Assembly (NCBI RefSeq): GCF_025200925.1
Contig: NZ_CP104174.1
Location: 2,170,001 to 2,234,000, forward strand
Length of the DNA: 64,000 nucleotides
Origin: Bradyrhizobium sp. CB1015
Lineage (GTDB): Bacteria > Pseudomonadota > Alphaproteobacteria > Rhizobiales > Xanthobacteraceae
Direction: 5' to 3'
Of this stretch, positions 37,758-46,648 are shown piece by piece. A model generated the notes under the pieces. It made no database searches and was not told the DNA's origin. It saw only the letters and a program-made list of their open reading frames with translations. Each line of letters begins with the position of its first letter. The first letter of the stretch is position 1. A program made the translations under genes and the position numbers.

Positions 37758-37821
37758 CCTCTCCCCGCCGGGGAGAGGACCGGAATCCGCGCGACGCGCG
37801 GATTCCGGGTGAGGGGGACCC
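37758..37821. repeat. Two adjacent palindromes
   Basis: CCTCTCCCCGCCGGGGAGAGG (37758-37778) and the longer stem CCGGAATCCGCGCG...CGCGGATTCCGG (37780-37808), followed by GTGAGGGGGACC. They are probably a dispersed repeat and may also act as terminator for the preceding genes. Confidence 0.65.
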
Positions 37822-38017
37822 TCCACGAGTCCGGCACCGCAAAAAATCGCAAATTCCGGTGAGAAATCGGGCCGAAGTGGACTTGTCGCGCCGACTTGTC
37901 CGCCGAAGCCTTGGCGAAGGTGGAAGCTTTAGCGAAGGCGGATTGACTTACCCCCGCCCCCTTCCTTATATGCCGCGCGTTCGCGAGATCGGCCTTATTC
38001 GCCGCCGCGATCCCTGT

Positions 38018-38094
38018 GGCGGGGTAGCTCAGCTGGTTAGAGCACGGGAATCATAATCCTGGGGTCGGGGGTTCGAGTCCCTCCCCCGCTACCA
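38018..38094 (+). tRNA. tRNA-Met (anticodon CAT)
   Basis: A 77-nt cloverleaf. The acceptor GGCGGGG pairs with CCCCGCT (one G-U at the end), the D arm is GCTC...GAGC, and the anticodon stem CGGGA/TCCTG encloses ATCATAA with CAT at the anticodon. The T arm is GGGGG TTCGAGT CCCTC; CCA is encoded. The sequence looks like elongator tRNA-Met rather than the lysidine tRNA-Ile. Its 3' end is followed by a broken integrase, so it is a probable integration site. Confidence 0.95.
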
Positions 38095-38392
38095 TAAAAC
38101 CACGCGATATCAGTACGTTAGGCCGATGGCTTCCCCGCCATCTCGGTCCGTAGCGCATCCGTAGCGCCGTGTCGCATGCGAACGGCAATCTAGTCCTTGA
38201 GAGCTTCGTGCCTGAATCCTTCATAGGCAATCTCTTGAAGGCCGTCGTCGTTGCTGCTTGCTCATTCGCTGGAGCACAGACCCTCCAATCCCCGCGCCTT
38301 GCACGCCTCAGCTGGGAACTTGTCACGCATTCTGACAAAAACCCGAGCAATCTAATCCTTGGGGCATTTGATGACCGCCTTTCCCCTACCTC
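38095..38392. other. Region between tRNA and integrase remnant, probable att side
   Basis: No gene is supported. It is AT-richer than the flanks, and the downstream open frame on either strand does not look like protein. By position it should contain the left attachment junction of the integrated element. Confidence 0.4.
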
Positions 38393-39097
38393 GTGACCAC
38401 CAAGACCGGTCAACACAGATATCGCAGGCGGGTCCCTGACGCGCTCAGGGCCCCCGTGGGTAAGACCGAGATTGTTCGTAGCCTGCGGACCACTGACAGG
38501 CGGTTAGTGCCGCGCAGGTACGCAGAGGTGCATGCCGTCGTCGAGCGGATGTTTGCCGAGGCGAGAGAGAAAGTAGGGATTAGCGAAGACACTGCTTTTG
38601 ATTTGGCCGTAGCATCGTTGAAGTCTCGGGGTTTGCACGGACCAATCGACAAAGAGGACGCTTCCGACGCTCAGGACATCGTCCTGCGAGAAGCAGGGTT
38701 TGCCGATGCAGACGAACTAAGTGAGGCGCTAGAAGCCTACCCCGACGGCAAGGCCCCGGTGAAGCTGCGGGCCGTATCTGCTGCCCTAGGTATCCTTGGC
38801 GGAGACAAGCGACCACCAACGGTGTCGTATTGCTTGAGCCAATTCCTTGAGGAGAAGGCGAGGGGCAGGGACGTCACCAAGAAGGATTGGGTGAACTACG
38901 AGCGAGAGCGCAAGCGGATCGTTGGTGAGTTCGTCAAGCTGGTAGGTGTCAACAAGGAGATAAACGACCTCAGCAGGCAGGATGCCAGAGGGTTTGTGAA
39001 GAAGCTGGAGGATGCCGCTCTATTACGAACCTCGAAAACCGGAGCTGCAAATTGCTGCGGACCAGCTGAAGGACGAGCTGGACGAACTGCTAGATGA
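38393..39097 (+). pseudogene. Tyrosine-type integrase, C-terminal catalytic domain lost
   Basis: GTG start; the translation begins with YRRRVPDALRAPVGKTEIVR and LRTTDRRLVPRRYAEVHAVV, the DUF6538-type N-terminal arm of phage-like integrases. The core-binding region (TVSYCLSQFLEEKARGRDVT ... INDLSRQDARGFVKKLED) follows up to residue ~205. At about 39010 the similarity stops and the frame runs into an hsdR fragment, so the R-H-R-Y catalytic domain is missing. The remnant marks a former integrative element at the tRNA-Met gene. Confidence 0.75.
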
Positions 39098-40110
39098 GGC
39101 TGCCCTCGACGAGGAGCAGGAGAAAAAGGTCCAGCAGAAATATGGTAAGCAGTACCAACTGATCACTAACCCTCGCCGTTTGGATGAGATCGCAATCGAC
39201 CTCGTTCGCCATTTCTCTGCCCGAGGCTATCTTGGCAAAGCCATGTTCGTTGCCATCGATAAGGCAACTGCCGTTCAGATGTACGACAAGGTGCAGAAGG
39301 CTTGGAAATCCGAGCTGTCGTCCCGGGAGGCACAATTTGCCAACGCTCCCGAGGAGGCACGGCCCGCGTTGACCGAACGCCTGGAGTGGATGCGCTCTGT
39401 GGACATGGCCGTGGTGGTCAGCCAGTCTCAGAATGAGATCGATGATCTCAAAAAGCTGGGTTTGGACATCCTGCCGCACCGGCAACGGATGCAGACGGAA
39501 GACCTGGAGACCAAGTTCAAGAACTCCGACGATCCGCTCCGGCTCGTGTTCGTTTGCGCGATGTGGATCACCGGCTTCGATGTGCCCACATGCAGCACTG
39601 TCTATCTCGACAAGCCGATGAAGAACCACACGCTCATGCAGACAATCGCCCGTGCCAACCGGCGAGCACCGGGCAAGAACGCAGGCGTGATCGTGGATTA
39701 TGTTGGCGTCTTCCAGAACCTTCAGAAGGCGCTGGCCATCTATGCTGCTAAGGGCAACGCGAACACCCCATCAAGAACAAGGACGAACTGGTAACGGAGC
39801 TTGAGAAGGCGCTTGCGGAAGCTCGCACGTTCTGCACCGCTGCTGGCGTGGATGTGGATCTCATCTCTACCGTAAAGGGATTAGAACGCACCAAACTGAT
39901 CGGACAAGCGGTCGAGGCGCTCATCGCTCCCGATGATCGTCGACGTGGCTTCTTCCGTGTCGTCGGTGCAACCGTTCGGGCCTACAAGGCGCTGCTGCCG
40001 GATGAACGAGCTGCCCCGTATTTGAAGCCCGTCGCCACGCTGCACGTTGTTGCCGAGGCTATGGAACGAGAAGGTGGACAGGGTTTGGGCTTTCATCTTC
40101 GCACGACGGC
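39012..40110 (+). pseudogene. hsdR: Type I restriction enzyme subunit HsdR, internal fragment with frameshift
   Basis: The reading frame 39012-39794 gives LYYEPRKPELQI, ITNPRRLDEIAIDLVRHFSA, and the helicase motifs VFVCAMWITGFDVPTCSTVY and HTLMQTIARANRRAPGKNAG (motifs V and VI of the HsdR motor). The nuclease domain and first helicase motifs are gone. Near 39768 the frame shifts; the continuation (KDELVTELEKALAEARTFCT ... FFRVVGATVRAYKALLPDE) is in another frame to about 40110. No hsdM or hsdS is present, so the system is dead. Confidence 0.8.
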
Positions 40111-40332
40111 AAGGGCAGGCAGGCGAGCCGAGCTATCGGTGACACCAAGGGCCCCCCTTACGACGAGGATAAGTCGATGATCGTAAACGATCCCGGAGCG
40201 ATCGAACCGTAGGAATCCGGGGTCATGAGGCTGATCTCTTCCCAGGTCTCCGGAAGCGAAGGGCCGTCTCGTGGAGCATCGGGCTTGGGTCGGCATAGTC
40301 GATGCGATCAGAGCAGATCCCGCTTCGGACCA

Positions 40333-40800
40333 CTACTTGCTGCGAAGTGAAAGGCTGATGCGCGTGACGATGTCGTCCCAGTCGTGCTCCTCGCTGGCGG
40401 GGTAGTTGATCAGCACGCAATGAACCAGCCGGCCGGCGAAGTTGCAGCGGTCGTACCAGACCTTGTCCCCCTTATAGCTGGAAACCGCGAAGAAGCGAGG
40501 CGTCACGCGCTTGTACTGAATGCGCGGCGGCGGATGCTTTTTGGCGAGGAACGCAGCCGGCGAATCGTTCGCAACGTTGGGGACGGCCTGTATCGTGATG
40601 TCGGCGCGGCCGTCGGCGGTCCGGAAGCGCTGCCCATAGCCATCCGGTCGACCCGCCTCCTCGGTGAAGATCGAGGACGGGAAGTCGACCGAGGTGCCTG
40701 TCTGAGGGATGCTGTAGGTCGTCCAGCTGACCGGTTGCGCCGAGACGGCCGATGCTGAGGCAGCGAACGCAAGCGCCATCGCCGGTGCCGTCGCTCTCAT
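40333..40800 (-). CDS. Secreted hypothetical protein
   Basis: A 155-residue protein with a signal peptide (to about residue 22, AVSAQPVSW). The mature part reads YSIPQTGTSVDFPSSIFTEE, GQRFRTADGRADITIQAVPN and a later YKRVTPRFFAVSSYKGDKVW with two cysteines (DRCNFAGRLVHCVLINYP) that may form a disulfide. This resembles rhizobial exported proteins of unknown function. A start at 40800 is favoured by the signal peptide; only a weak GGAGA lies upstream. Confidence 0.65.
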   Translation of the reverse strand: MRATAPAMALAFAASASAVSAQPVSWTTYSIPQTGTSVDFPSSIFTEEAGRPDGYGQRFRTADGRADITIQAVPNVANDSPAAFLAKKHPPPRIQYKRVTPRFFAVSSYKGDKVWYDRCNFAGRLVHCVLINYPASEEHDWDDIVTRISLSLRSK

Positions 40801-40896
40801 CGAAATCTCCGGACCTTCCCAGGGCTTTGCTGAATGTCGTGCCGTGGGAAAAGCTGAACGACTGAGTACGTTCCAAGAGGTCCGTCTGTCGAAGAA

Positions 40897-41067
40897 CTAC
40901 AGCCGTCCACCTTCCTCGACCCCGTCGTTGGACTCCAGCCACGTCAGGGCGGTCTCGATCTTGGCGAGCAATCTCTCGATTTCATCGCGCTCGTTCGGGC
41001 CCGGATCGTTCTCCAGTCGCTCGAGCAGCCGTTGCTTCTGCGCAAGCAGGTTCGCCACCGTCGACAT
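40897..41067 (-). CDS. Small coiled-coil protein, 56 residues
   Basis: GGAGG lies seven bases before the ATG, an excellent start. The product is a charged helix: LLAQKQRLLERLENDPGPNE and RDEIERLLAKIETALTWLES, then a short acidic tail. Hydrophobic residues follow a heptad pattern, so a small coiled coil is likely. It is presumably cytoplasmic. No family is known to me. It forms a pair with the following 33-residue membrane peptide gene upstream on the same strand. Confidence 0.65.
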   Translation of the reverse strand: MSTVANLLAQKQRLLERLENDPGPNERDEIERLLAKIETALTWLESNDGVEEGGRL

Positions 41068-41136
41068 CGCACTTCCTCCAGCAGGCTCCTTCAGCGTGGT
41101 GCGCCGGCGTGCCTCGTTCCAGTGGCGCGGCCTCCC

Positions 41137-41238
41137 TCAGAAGATTCCGAGGAGGGCAAAAACCGCGACTTCGCCGACGAAGGCGATGGTCATGACGGCG
41201 ACGGTGAGAACCATGTCGCCTACCGGCATGCTGGACAT
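41137..41238 (-). CDS. Very small membrane protein, 33 residues
   Basis: ATG with GAGG eight bases upstream; the product is SSMPVGDMVLTVAVMTIAFV followed by GEVAVFALLGIF and the stop. Almost all of it is one transmembrane helix with an acidic residue in the middle. It lies 69 bp upstream of the coiled-coil gene on the same strand. Small size makes it uncertain. Confidence 0.45.
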   Translation of the reverse strand: MSSMPVGDMVLTVAVMTIAFVGEVAVFALLGIF

Positions 41239-41706
41239 TGGCTGCGCCTCGCGTTGCAGCCCCTGTCCTGAATTCACGAGGGCAGGAAAAGGTTTCGGTT
41301 CCAGAAGTCCGGTTCCGGTCTAGCGTCCGCCGCGGGCAGGAAGTTCGAGCGGGGGCGCGGTATGCGAATCCTTGAACTATCATGCTGGTGCGTGACCGCG
41401 GTCTGATCGCCATGATCACCGTCGTCGCTCTGCTCTGAAGCCCACGAAGCCGCTCTCGCAGAGAGGGGTGAGAAGCTGGGAAAGGGCTTTTCGATCAGAC
41501 GGGCGCACAAGCCGAAGTCTCGCGCTCGGTTTGATCGCTTGGAACGAAGGCCCGCACGGCTTGGGAAGAGTTGCCCGGGGCATGCAAGCATTGCCATCCG
41601 GTGGGTCAGCAGGAAGGTTCCAGCTCCTTCTTGACCTTACGAAGAAGACGTCTTCCCGCCAGACGCCGAGCGCTTTCGAACGTTCGCTGGGTTTTGTAGA
41701 GGGCCC
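41239..41706. other. Intergenic region without recognised gene
   Basis: No convincing frame. A 34-codon basic frame on the minus strand (41606-41710) overlaps the hxlR stop codon in ATGA form but has no other support. The remainder probably holds the promoter of the small membrane protein gene. Confidence 0.4.
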
Positions 41707-42210
41707 TCATCTTCCGGCCTTAAAGGCCTCCCATCGTGCTTCGCGCTCATCCTGGTAGGCGGGACTTAATTCGGCGATCATGTCCTCGCGACGCAGCGGC
41801 TGGCCGCAACCATCACAGGCGGGGCCCAGCGCCGTCGGCTTGCCGCATGTCCGGTGAGTGTAGTTGATGGCGCGACTTTCCCGCGGCGACTTGAACCACG
41901 TCTCGCCGTAGGCTCGCAGCGCCTGCAGCACAGGATAGAAGGCCTCACCTTTCTCCGTCGGGTGGTACTCGTAACGCCGCGGCCGTTTGCTGTAGATGTG
42001 CCGTTTGACGAGCCCGGCAGCTTCCAGCTTCTTCAGCCTCGCCGCGACCATTTGCGGCGTAGCTCCGGTCTGGGCCTGGATCTCCTCGAAGCGATAGCTG
42101 CGCATGAAGAGTTCGCGCAGGATCAGCACCGTCCAGCGGTCGCCTACCACCGTCTCGGAGCGAGCCACCGGGCAAAGCGTCCGGGAAACAAGGGCTTTCT
42201 TGTTCTTCAT
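41707..42210 (-). CDS. HxlR-family transcriptional regulator
   Basis: A 167-residue regulator with the HxlR winged helix: LCPVARSETVVGDRWTVLIL, LRELFMRSYRFEEIQAQTGA and MVAARLKKLEAAGLVKRHIY. The C-terminus has a four-cysteine pattern (CGKPTALGPACDGCGQPL plus a preceding Cys of the classic motif missing), suggesting metal binding or redox sensing. ATG at 42210 with AGGA upstream is preferred over the GTG directly before it. It is divergent from an isochorismatase-like gene, which it very likely controls. Confidence 0.88.
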   Translation of the reverse strand: MKNKKALVSRTLCPVARSETVVGDRWTVLILRELFMRSYRFEEIQAQTGATPQMVAARLKKLEAAGLVKRHIYSKRPRRYEYHPTEKGEAFYPVLQALRAYGETWFKSPRESRAINYTHRTCGKPTALGPACDGCGQPLRREDMIAELSPAYQDEREARWEAFKAGR

Positions 42211-42310
42211 CACGTTTCCTTTATCGCGGTCGTAACTATGATTTTCATAGCAACATAGGACACCATTGAAGCCGATGCAACCGGCCGCGTTGCGGCCAAG
42301 GAGACGGACA

Positions 42311-42937
42311 ATGATTGAGACTCGATACCCGCGCGACAGGACAGCATTGCTGTTCGTCGATCCCTACAACGACTTCCTGTCAGAGGGCGGCAAGGTTTAT
42401 CCGCACCTCAAGCCGGTCGCCGACGAGGTCGGCCTCCTTGATAATCTGCGCCAGCTGGACGGCGCCGTGCGCGCGGCCGACATCCAGGTCGTCATCGTGC
42501 CGCACCGGCGTTGGGAGCCGGGCGACTACGAGGACTGGGACCATCCAAACCCCACCCAGCGACTGATCATGCAGCGCCACAGCTTTGCGCGCGGCGAATG
42601 GGGCGGCGAATGGCATCCCGATTTCGCGCCGAAGCCTGGCGACATCATCGTCAAGGAGCATTGGGGGCAAAGCGGTTTTCAAAACACCGACCTGGATTTC
42701 CGGCTCAAGCAAAAGGGCATCACCCATGTGATCGTGGTCGGCCTGCTCGCCAACACCTGCATCGAGTCCACCGCCCGCTTCGCGATGGAGCTCGGCTATC
42801 ACGTGACCCTGGTGCGCGACGCCACCGCCGCCTTCTCGCACGACATGATGCACGCCGCGCACGAGCTGAACGGCCCCACCTTCGCCCACCAAATCCTGAC
42901 GACAGCCGAACTGATCGCGGCCTTGCCCAAGGCGTAA
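42311..42937 (+). CDS. Cysteine hydrolase (isochorismatase family)
   Basis: A 208-residue hydrolase. The catalytic triad is visible: Asp in ALLFVDPYNDFLSEGG, Lys in DIIVKEHWGQSGFQNTDLDF and Cys in VVGLLANTCIESTARFAMEL. Members hydrolyse N-carbamoyl compounds, nicotinamide or isochorismate; the substrate here is open. It is followed at 45 bp by a broken aldehyde dehydrogenase, with which it probably once formed an operon under the HxlR regulator. Confidence 0.88.
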   Translation: MIETRYPRDRTALLFVDPYNDFLSEGGKVYPHLKPVADEVGLLDNLRQLDGAVRAADIQVVIVPHRRWEPGDYEDWDHPNPTQRLIMQRHSFARGEWGGEWHPDFAPKPGDIIVKEHWGQSGFQNTDLDFRLKQKGITHVIVVGLLANTCIESTARFAMELGYHVTLVRDATAAFSHDMMHAAHELNGPTFAHQILTTAELIAALPKA

Positions 42938-42982
42938 CCGCGCCCTGCGCGCCGATGATGAAACGATGAAAGGTGAATGCAA

Positions 42983-44340
42983 ATGACACTGACAGGAGAA
43001 CTTCTCATCGGCGCGGCTGACATCGCGGCGACCGCGGGAACGTCAAAGCGCTCAATCCCGCCACCAACCGGGAAATCGAACCGGGCTTCGCTCTCGGCGG
43101 GCGAGCGGAAGTCGACCTAGCCGTGCGTCTCGCCGACGCAGCGTTCGACAGCTACAGCCACACGACGCTTGCGGCGCGCGCAGCGTTCCTAGAGCGGATC
43201 GCCGACAATCTCGATGCTGTGCGCACGGAGCTGGCCGAGCGTGCTGCGCAGGAAACTGGCCTGCCCGCGGCGCAGCTCGAGGCCGAAGCAGCCAAGGCGG
43301 CGACACAGTTCAGGCAATTCGCCGAAGTCGTGCGCAAGGGGCGCTTCCTGCAGGCAACAATCGACCCTGCCCAGCCGGAGCGCGAGCCCCGCGCGCGCAT
43401 GGACCACCGCATGCAGAAGATTGCGCTTGGCCCCGTTGCCATCTTCGGTGCAAGCAATTTCCCGATTGCCTACTCGTTCGCCGGCGGCGACACCGCCTCC
43501 GCTTTGGCGGCGGGCTGCACCGTGGTGCTGAAAGCGCACAACGCTCACCCCGGAGCGTCGGAGATCATGGCCCGCGCCATCCGCAAGGCGGTCCAGGACA
43601 GCGGCCTCCATCAGGGCGTGTTCTCGATGGTGCGTGGGGCGGGCAATGCCGTCGGCGAGGCGCTGGCCGACCATCCTCTGATCAAGGCCGTCACTTTCAC
43701 CGGATCGGAAGGCGGCGGCATGGCGCTGTACCGACGGGCCCAGGTGCGACCGGAACCGATTCCGGTGTTTACCGAAATGACCAGCGTCAACCCGACGTTC
43801 ATTCTGCCCCACGCTTTGTCGTTGCGCGGAGCGGAGATCGGTGACGGCTTCGCCGAACGGATGCTGGTCAATGTCGGACAGGCATGCCTGAAGCCCGCTA
43901 TCCTACTGGGCATCGACGGGCCCGGCTTTGAAGCCATGCGCGAGAGCTTGTCGGCGCGCATCGCTTCTGCCCCTGCACGCCCCATGCTGACCCCGGGTAT
44001 CCATGGCGCCTATCTGCAAGGCCTCGACCGGCAGCAGGCGAGCGGTGCTCACCTGACTGTCGAGGGTGCCGCGCCGTCCCGGGATCTCGACGGCCGCTCG
44101 GCTCTAATTGAGGTCGATGGCGCGCGCTTCCTGGCCGATCCCAGTCTTGCGGAGGAAGTGTTCGGCCCTGCCGCCCTGCTCGTGAGGGTCCGCGACGAAG
44201 AGGAGCTGATCGCCATCGCCAAAGCCTTCCGCGGCCAGCTTTCAGCGAGCATGCATCTGGAAGACGCCGACACCGCGCTGGCACAGCATCTGCTCCCTAT
44301 CCTGGAGCGACGCACCGGCCGCATCGTTGTCAACGCCTTC
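42983..44340 (+). pseudogene. Aldehyde dehydrogenase (ketoglutarate-semialdehyde type), frameshifted and C-terminally deleted
   Basis: The start (MTLTGELLIGAADIAATAG) is intact, but near 43035 the frame shifts by one base; the rest continues from ALNPATNREIEPGF in another frame. The catalytic features are recognisable: FGASNFPIAYSFAGGD, FTGSEGGGMALYRRA, FTEMTSVNP (catalytic Glu) and VGQACLKPAILLG (catalytic Cys). The protein ends abruptly at GRIVVNAF near 44335, where the family continues for about 50-80 residues. There the sequence joins a headless LysR gene, so a deletion fused the two. Confidence 0.8.
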
Positions 44341-45067
44341 GCGCAAGCTGCGCGTCACGCCAGCGGGCCAGGCCTATTTTGAACGGTGTCGCGCAGGGCT
44401 CCGCGAAATTGAGGCTGCGGAGGCTACGATTACGACGGAGGCAAGAAGCTTGAGTGGTTTGCTTCGGCTCACAGCGGCCGTCGATATCGCGCAAACCTTG
44501 CTGCCACCCATCATCAGCGCGTTTCGCGAAACGTTCCCGATGGTGAAGATCGAGCTCATTGTCACGGATCGGATCGTCGACATGATCACAGAAGGCGTCG
44601 ATCTCGCCATTCGCGTCGGTCCGCTGCGCGATTCCAGTCTGGTCACCAGATCTTTTGTTACGGGTCCATCGGGACTATTTGCGAGCCAGTCCTATCTCGA
44701 CCGACGTGGCGTCCCCGTTCAATTGGATGATCTCAAGCATCACGACCTGATTGGGTTCGGAAAGCCATGGGCGCATCCAATGTCCATGCGCATGGGAAAT
44801 AGGAAGGTCGGCATCGACTTGTCCGGTGACCTCAGCTGCGACGATCTCTTAACAGTCAGAACCTTTGTCGCCCTGGGACTCGGGATCGGATTCCTGCCGG
44901 CGTTTTTCGCAGACCAACAGCGGCTGGTGAGGGTTTTGCCAGCTCTTCGCTCTCCTTTGACAGGCCTCTATTTCGCCTATCCTGCCCAGAAGTTCGTGGC
45001 GGCGCGTGTCAAGCGGTTCGTTACTTTCGCGGCAGCCAGCGTGAAGCGCCTGGGCTTACATCCGTGA
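44335..45067 (+). pseudogene. LysR-family regulator lacking its HTH domain
   Basis: From the junction the frame reads SRKLRVTPAGQAYFERCRAG, the end of a LysR HTH linker, and continues through the co-inducer domain (LLRLTAAVDIAQTLLPPIIS ... VDLAIRVGPLRDSSLVTRSF ... GLGIGFLPAFFADQQRLVRV) to a normal end. The first ~60 residues with the DNA-binding helices and start are gone. It therefore cannot bind DNA and is a pseudogene. Confidence 0.82.
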
Positions 45068-45440
45068 TCCTGACGTGCATTTGGGCCGCAGGGCCTTTTA
45101 CAAGAAGGAGCGCCTAGTCGATCCCAAGCATTTCCGGAGTTGGCCGATTCCGTTGAAAAAGGCACAGCTCGGCGCGGCGAGCGCCGCCGCGGGCGCGGAT
45201 CGCGATGGTGTGCATGGTAGTTGATGTCTCCGACGCGATACGACGTCGAGCACGGCCGAGTGGCAGAAGGCAAGATAGACGGCATCGTGCTCCTCGGCCT
45301 GGCTTTAGGTGCAGCCAATTTCTTTCTGCGCCTTTTCGAGATCGCGTTGTCATGGGCTACCAGAGCGAACCCCGTCGAAAGGACCTCGTCATTGCCCTGA
45401 AGCGCCGGCCGGTGATTGCGGCTGAGGCACAGTCGGCAAA
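45068..45440. other. Intergenic region, no gene recognised
   Basis: Short protein-like stretches exist in several frames (for instance HLGRRAFYKKERLVDPKHFR from about 45075) but none is continuous. The region may hold further decayed coding DNA. It ends at the 3' end of a LysR gene. Confidence 0.4.
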
Positions 45441-46418
45441 CTACCCCCCGCGCCTAAGTTCATCGGTCGCGCGGCGGAGTACCTCGTGAAGCCATTCGTG
45501 CGATGGCTCGTCCTCGATCCGCTCGTGCCACAGCATCCGCACCTCTACCGCGGTCGTGCTGTAGGGCAGTTCATAGGTCGTGATCGCGTGCGCTTGCTCG
45601 AAGGCGCGCGCCAGCGGCCGCGGAACGATCGCCGCCAGCTCGGAATCGACCAGCAGCGCGGGCAAGGCAAGAAAATGCGGCAGCGAGACCGCGATCCGTG
45701 GCGGCTTGTCGCTGTCCGACAGCGTCCGTTCGAGCGCGGGGCGATCATACATCTCCGAACGTCTGGCGAGTCCGCGCTCGGAGATAAAGCCGCCGATCGC
45801 GCCCTCCTGCTCCCCGCCGAAGGAGACGACAACCAGCGGCAGGGTCGCGAGCTTTGCCTTGTCGAGGCGGCCAAGCTTGCGCTTCTTCCCGACGATCAGC
45901 ACATCGTCATATTCGAACAACAGCGCCGTGCGGAAGCGGCTCGGCGGCGACGAAAACACGCCGATGGCGACGTCGATGCGCCCGAGGTCGATCTGCTCGG
46001 CAAGATCGATCCGCGTCACCGGCTTGATCGTGAGGTCGATCGCCGGAGCCTCCCGGCTCAAGATCTTCAGAAGCGGCGGCGCCAGCACCATCGTCGTAAA
46101 ATCGTTGGCCGCGAGCGTGAACGGCTTGGTGGAGACCGCCGGAGCGAAGGTCGGCAGTTCGACCGCGGCCTCCAGCGATCGCAGCGCCTGGCGAATCTGC
46201 GGCGCCATCGTGAGCGCACGCGCCGTCGGCTGCATGCCGGTTGCGGTGCGCACGAACAGTTCATCGTCCAGCATCTCGCGCAACCGAGCGAGCGAGTGGC
46301 TGACGGCGGACTGACTCAAGGCGACCTTCTGACTGGCGCGCAGCACGCTGCGCTCCTCCATCACGGCGTCGAATACCTTGAGCAGATTCAGATCCAGGGT
46401 GTTGAAGGAAACCGACAC
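45441..46418 (-). CDS. LysR-family transcriptional regulator of the nitroaromatic cluster
   Basis: A 325-residue regulator of the NodD/NahR/PnbR-like branch: NTLDLNLLKVFDAVMEERSV, HTH with KVALSQSAVSHSLARLREML and LFVRTATGMQPTARA, then the co-inducer domain (FTLAANDFTTMVLAPPLLKI). A GTG at 46418 gives the usual N-terminus; an ATG 18 codons earlier has no ribosome site. It is divergent from the binding-protein/nitroreductase/lyase operon, 230 bp apart, and is probably its activator. Confidence 0.86.
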   Translation of the reverse strand: MSVSFNTLDLNLLKVFDAVMEERSVLRASQKVALSQSAVSHSLARLREMLDDELFVRTATGMQPTARALTMAPQIRQALRSLEAAVELPTFAPAVSTKPFTLAANDFTTMVLAPPLLKILSREAPAIDLTIKPVTRIDLAEQIDLGRIDVAIGVFSSPPSRFRTALLFEYDDVLIVGKKRKLGRLDKAKLATLPLVVVSFGGEQEGAIGGFISERGLARRSEMYDRPALERTLSDSDKPPRIAVSLPHFLALPALLVDSELAAIVPRPLARAFEQAHAITTYELPYSTTAVEVRMLWHERIEDEPSHEWLHEVLRRATDELRRGG

Positions 46419-46648
46419 GATGCAAGTCCCGTCAGTGGCGGATCGCACGCCTCGGCAAAGGTTTGCGACCATGAGCAGTTAAAGCCAGGCGGTCGACGGA
46501 AGCAACCGATCGGGTGGTCCGAACCGAGCCGCCGTATCACCGCCGGCGGCAATCTGAAGCCGCTTCAGGATCACTCTGCAAGACTTTCACTTCCGTATCG
46601 CGGCGTTCTGGCCATGATTGCCGCAGCCGGGTCGGGAGGAAAACGATC

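Noticed and set aside
38169..38396. 75-codon plus-strand frame between tRNA and integrase
   Set aside because: No ribosome binding site, no recognisable protein features; lies in presumed attachment region.
38051..38416. Minus-strand frame ending GEGLEPPTPGL across the tRNA gene
   Set aside because: This peptide is the well-known artefact of translating a tRNA T-arm backwards; the rest has no similarity.
41606..41710. 34-codon basic frame overlapping the hxlR stop codon
   Set aside because: The ATGA overlap is suggestive, but there is no own ribosome site, no known family and the composition is not convincing.
38094..46000. Direct repeat of the tRNA 3' end as right attachment site
   Set aside because: Looked for CCCTCCCCCGCTACCA-like sequence downstream by eye and saw none inside the window; it may lie beyond it.
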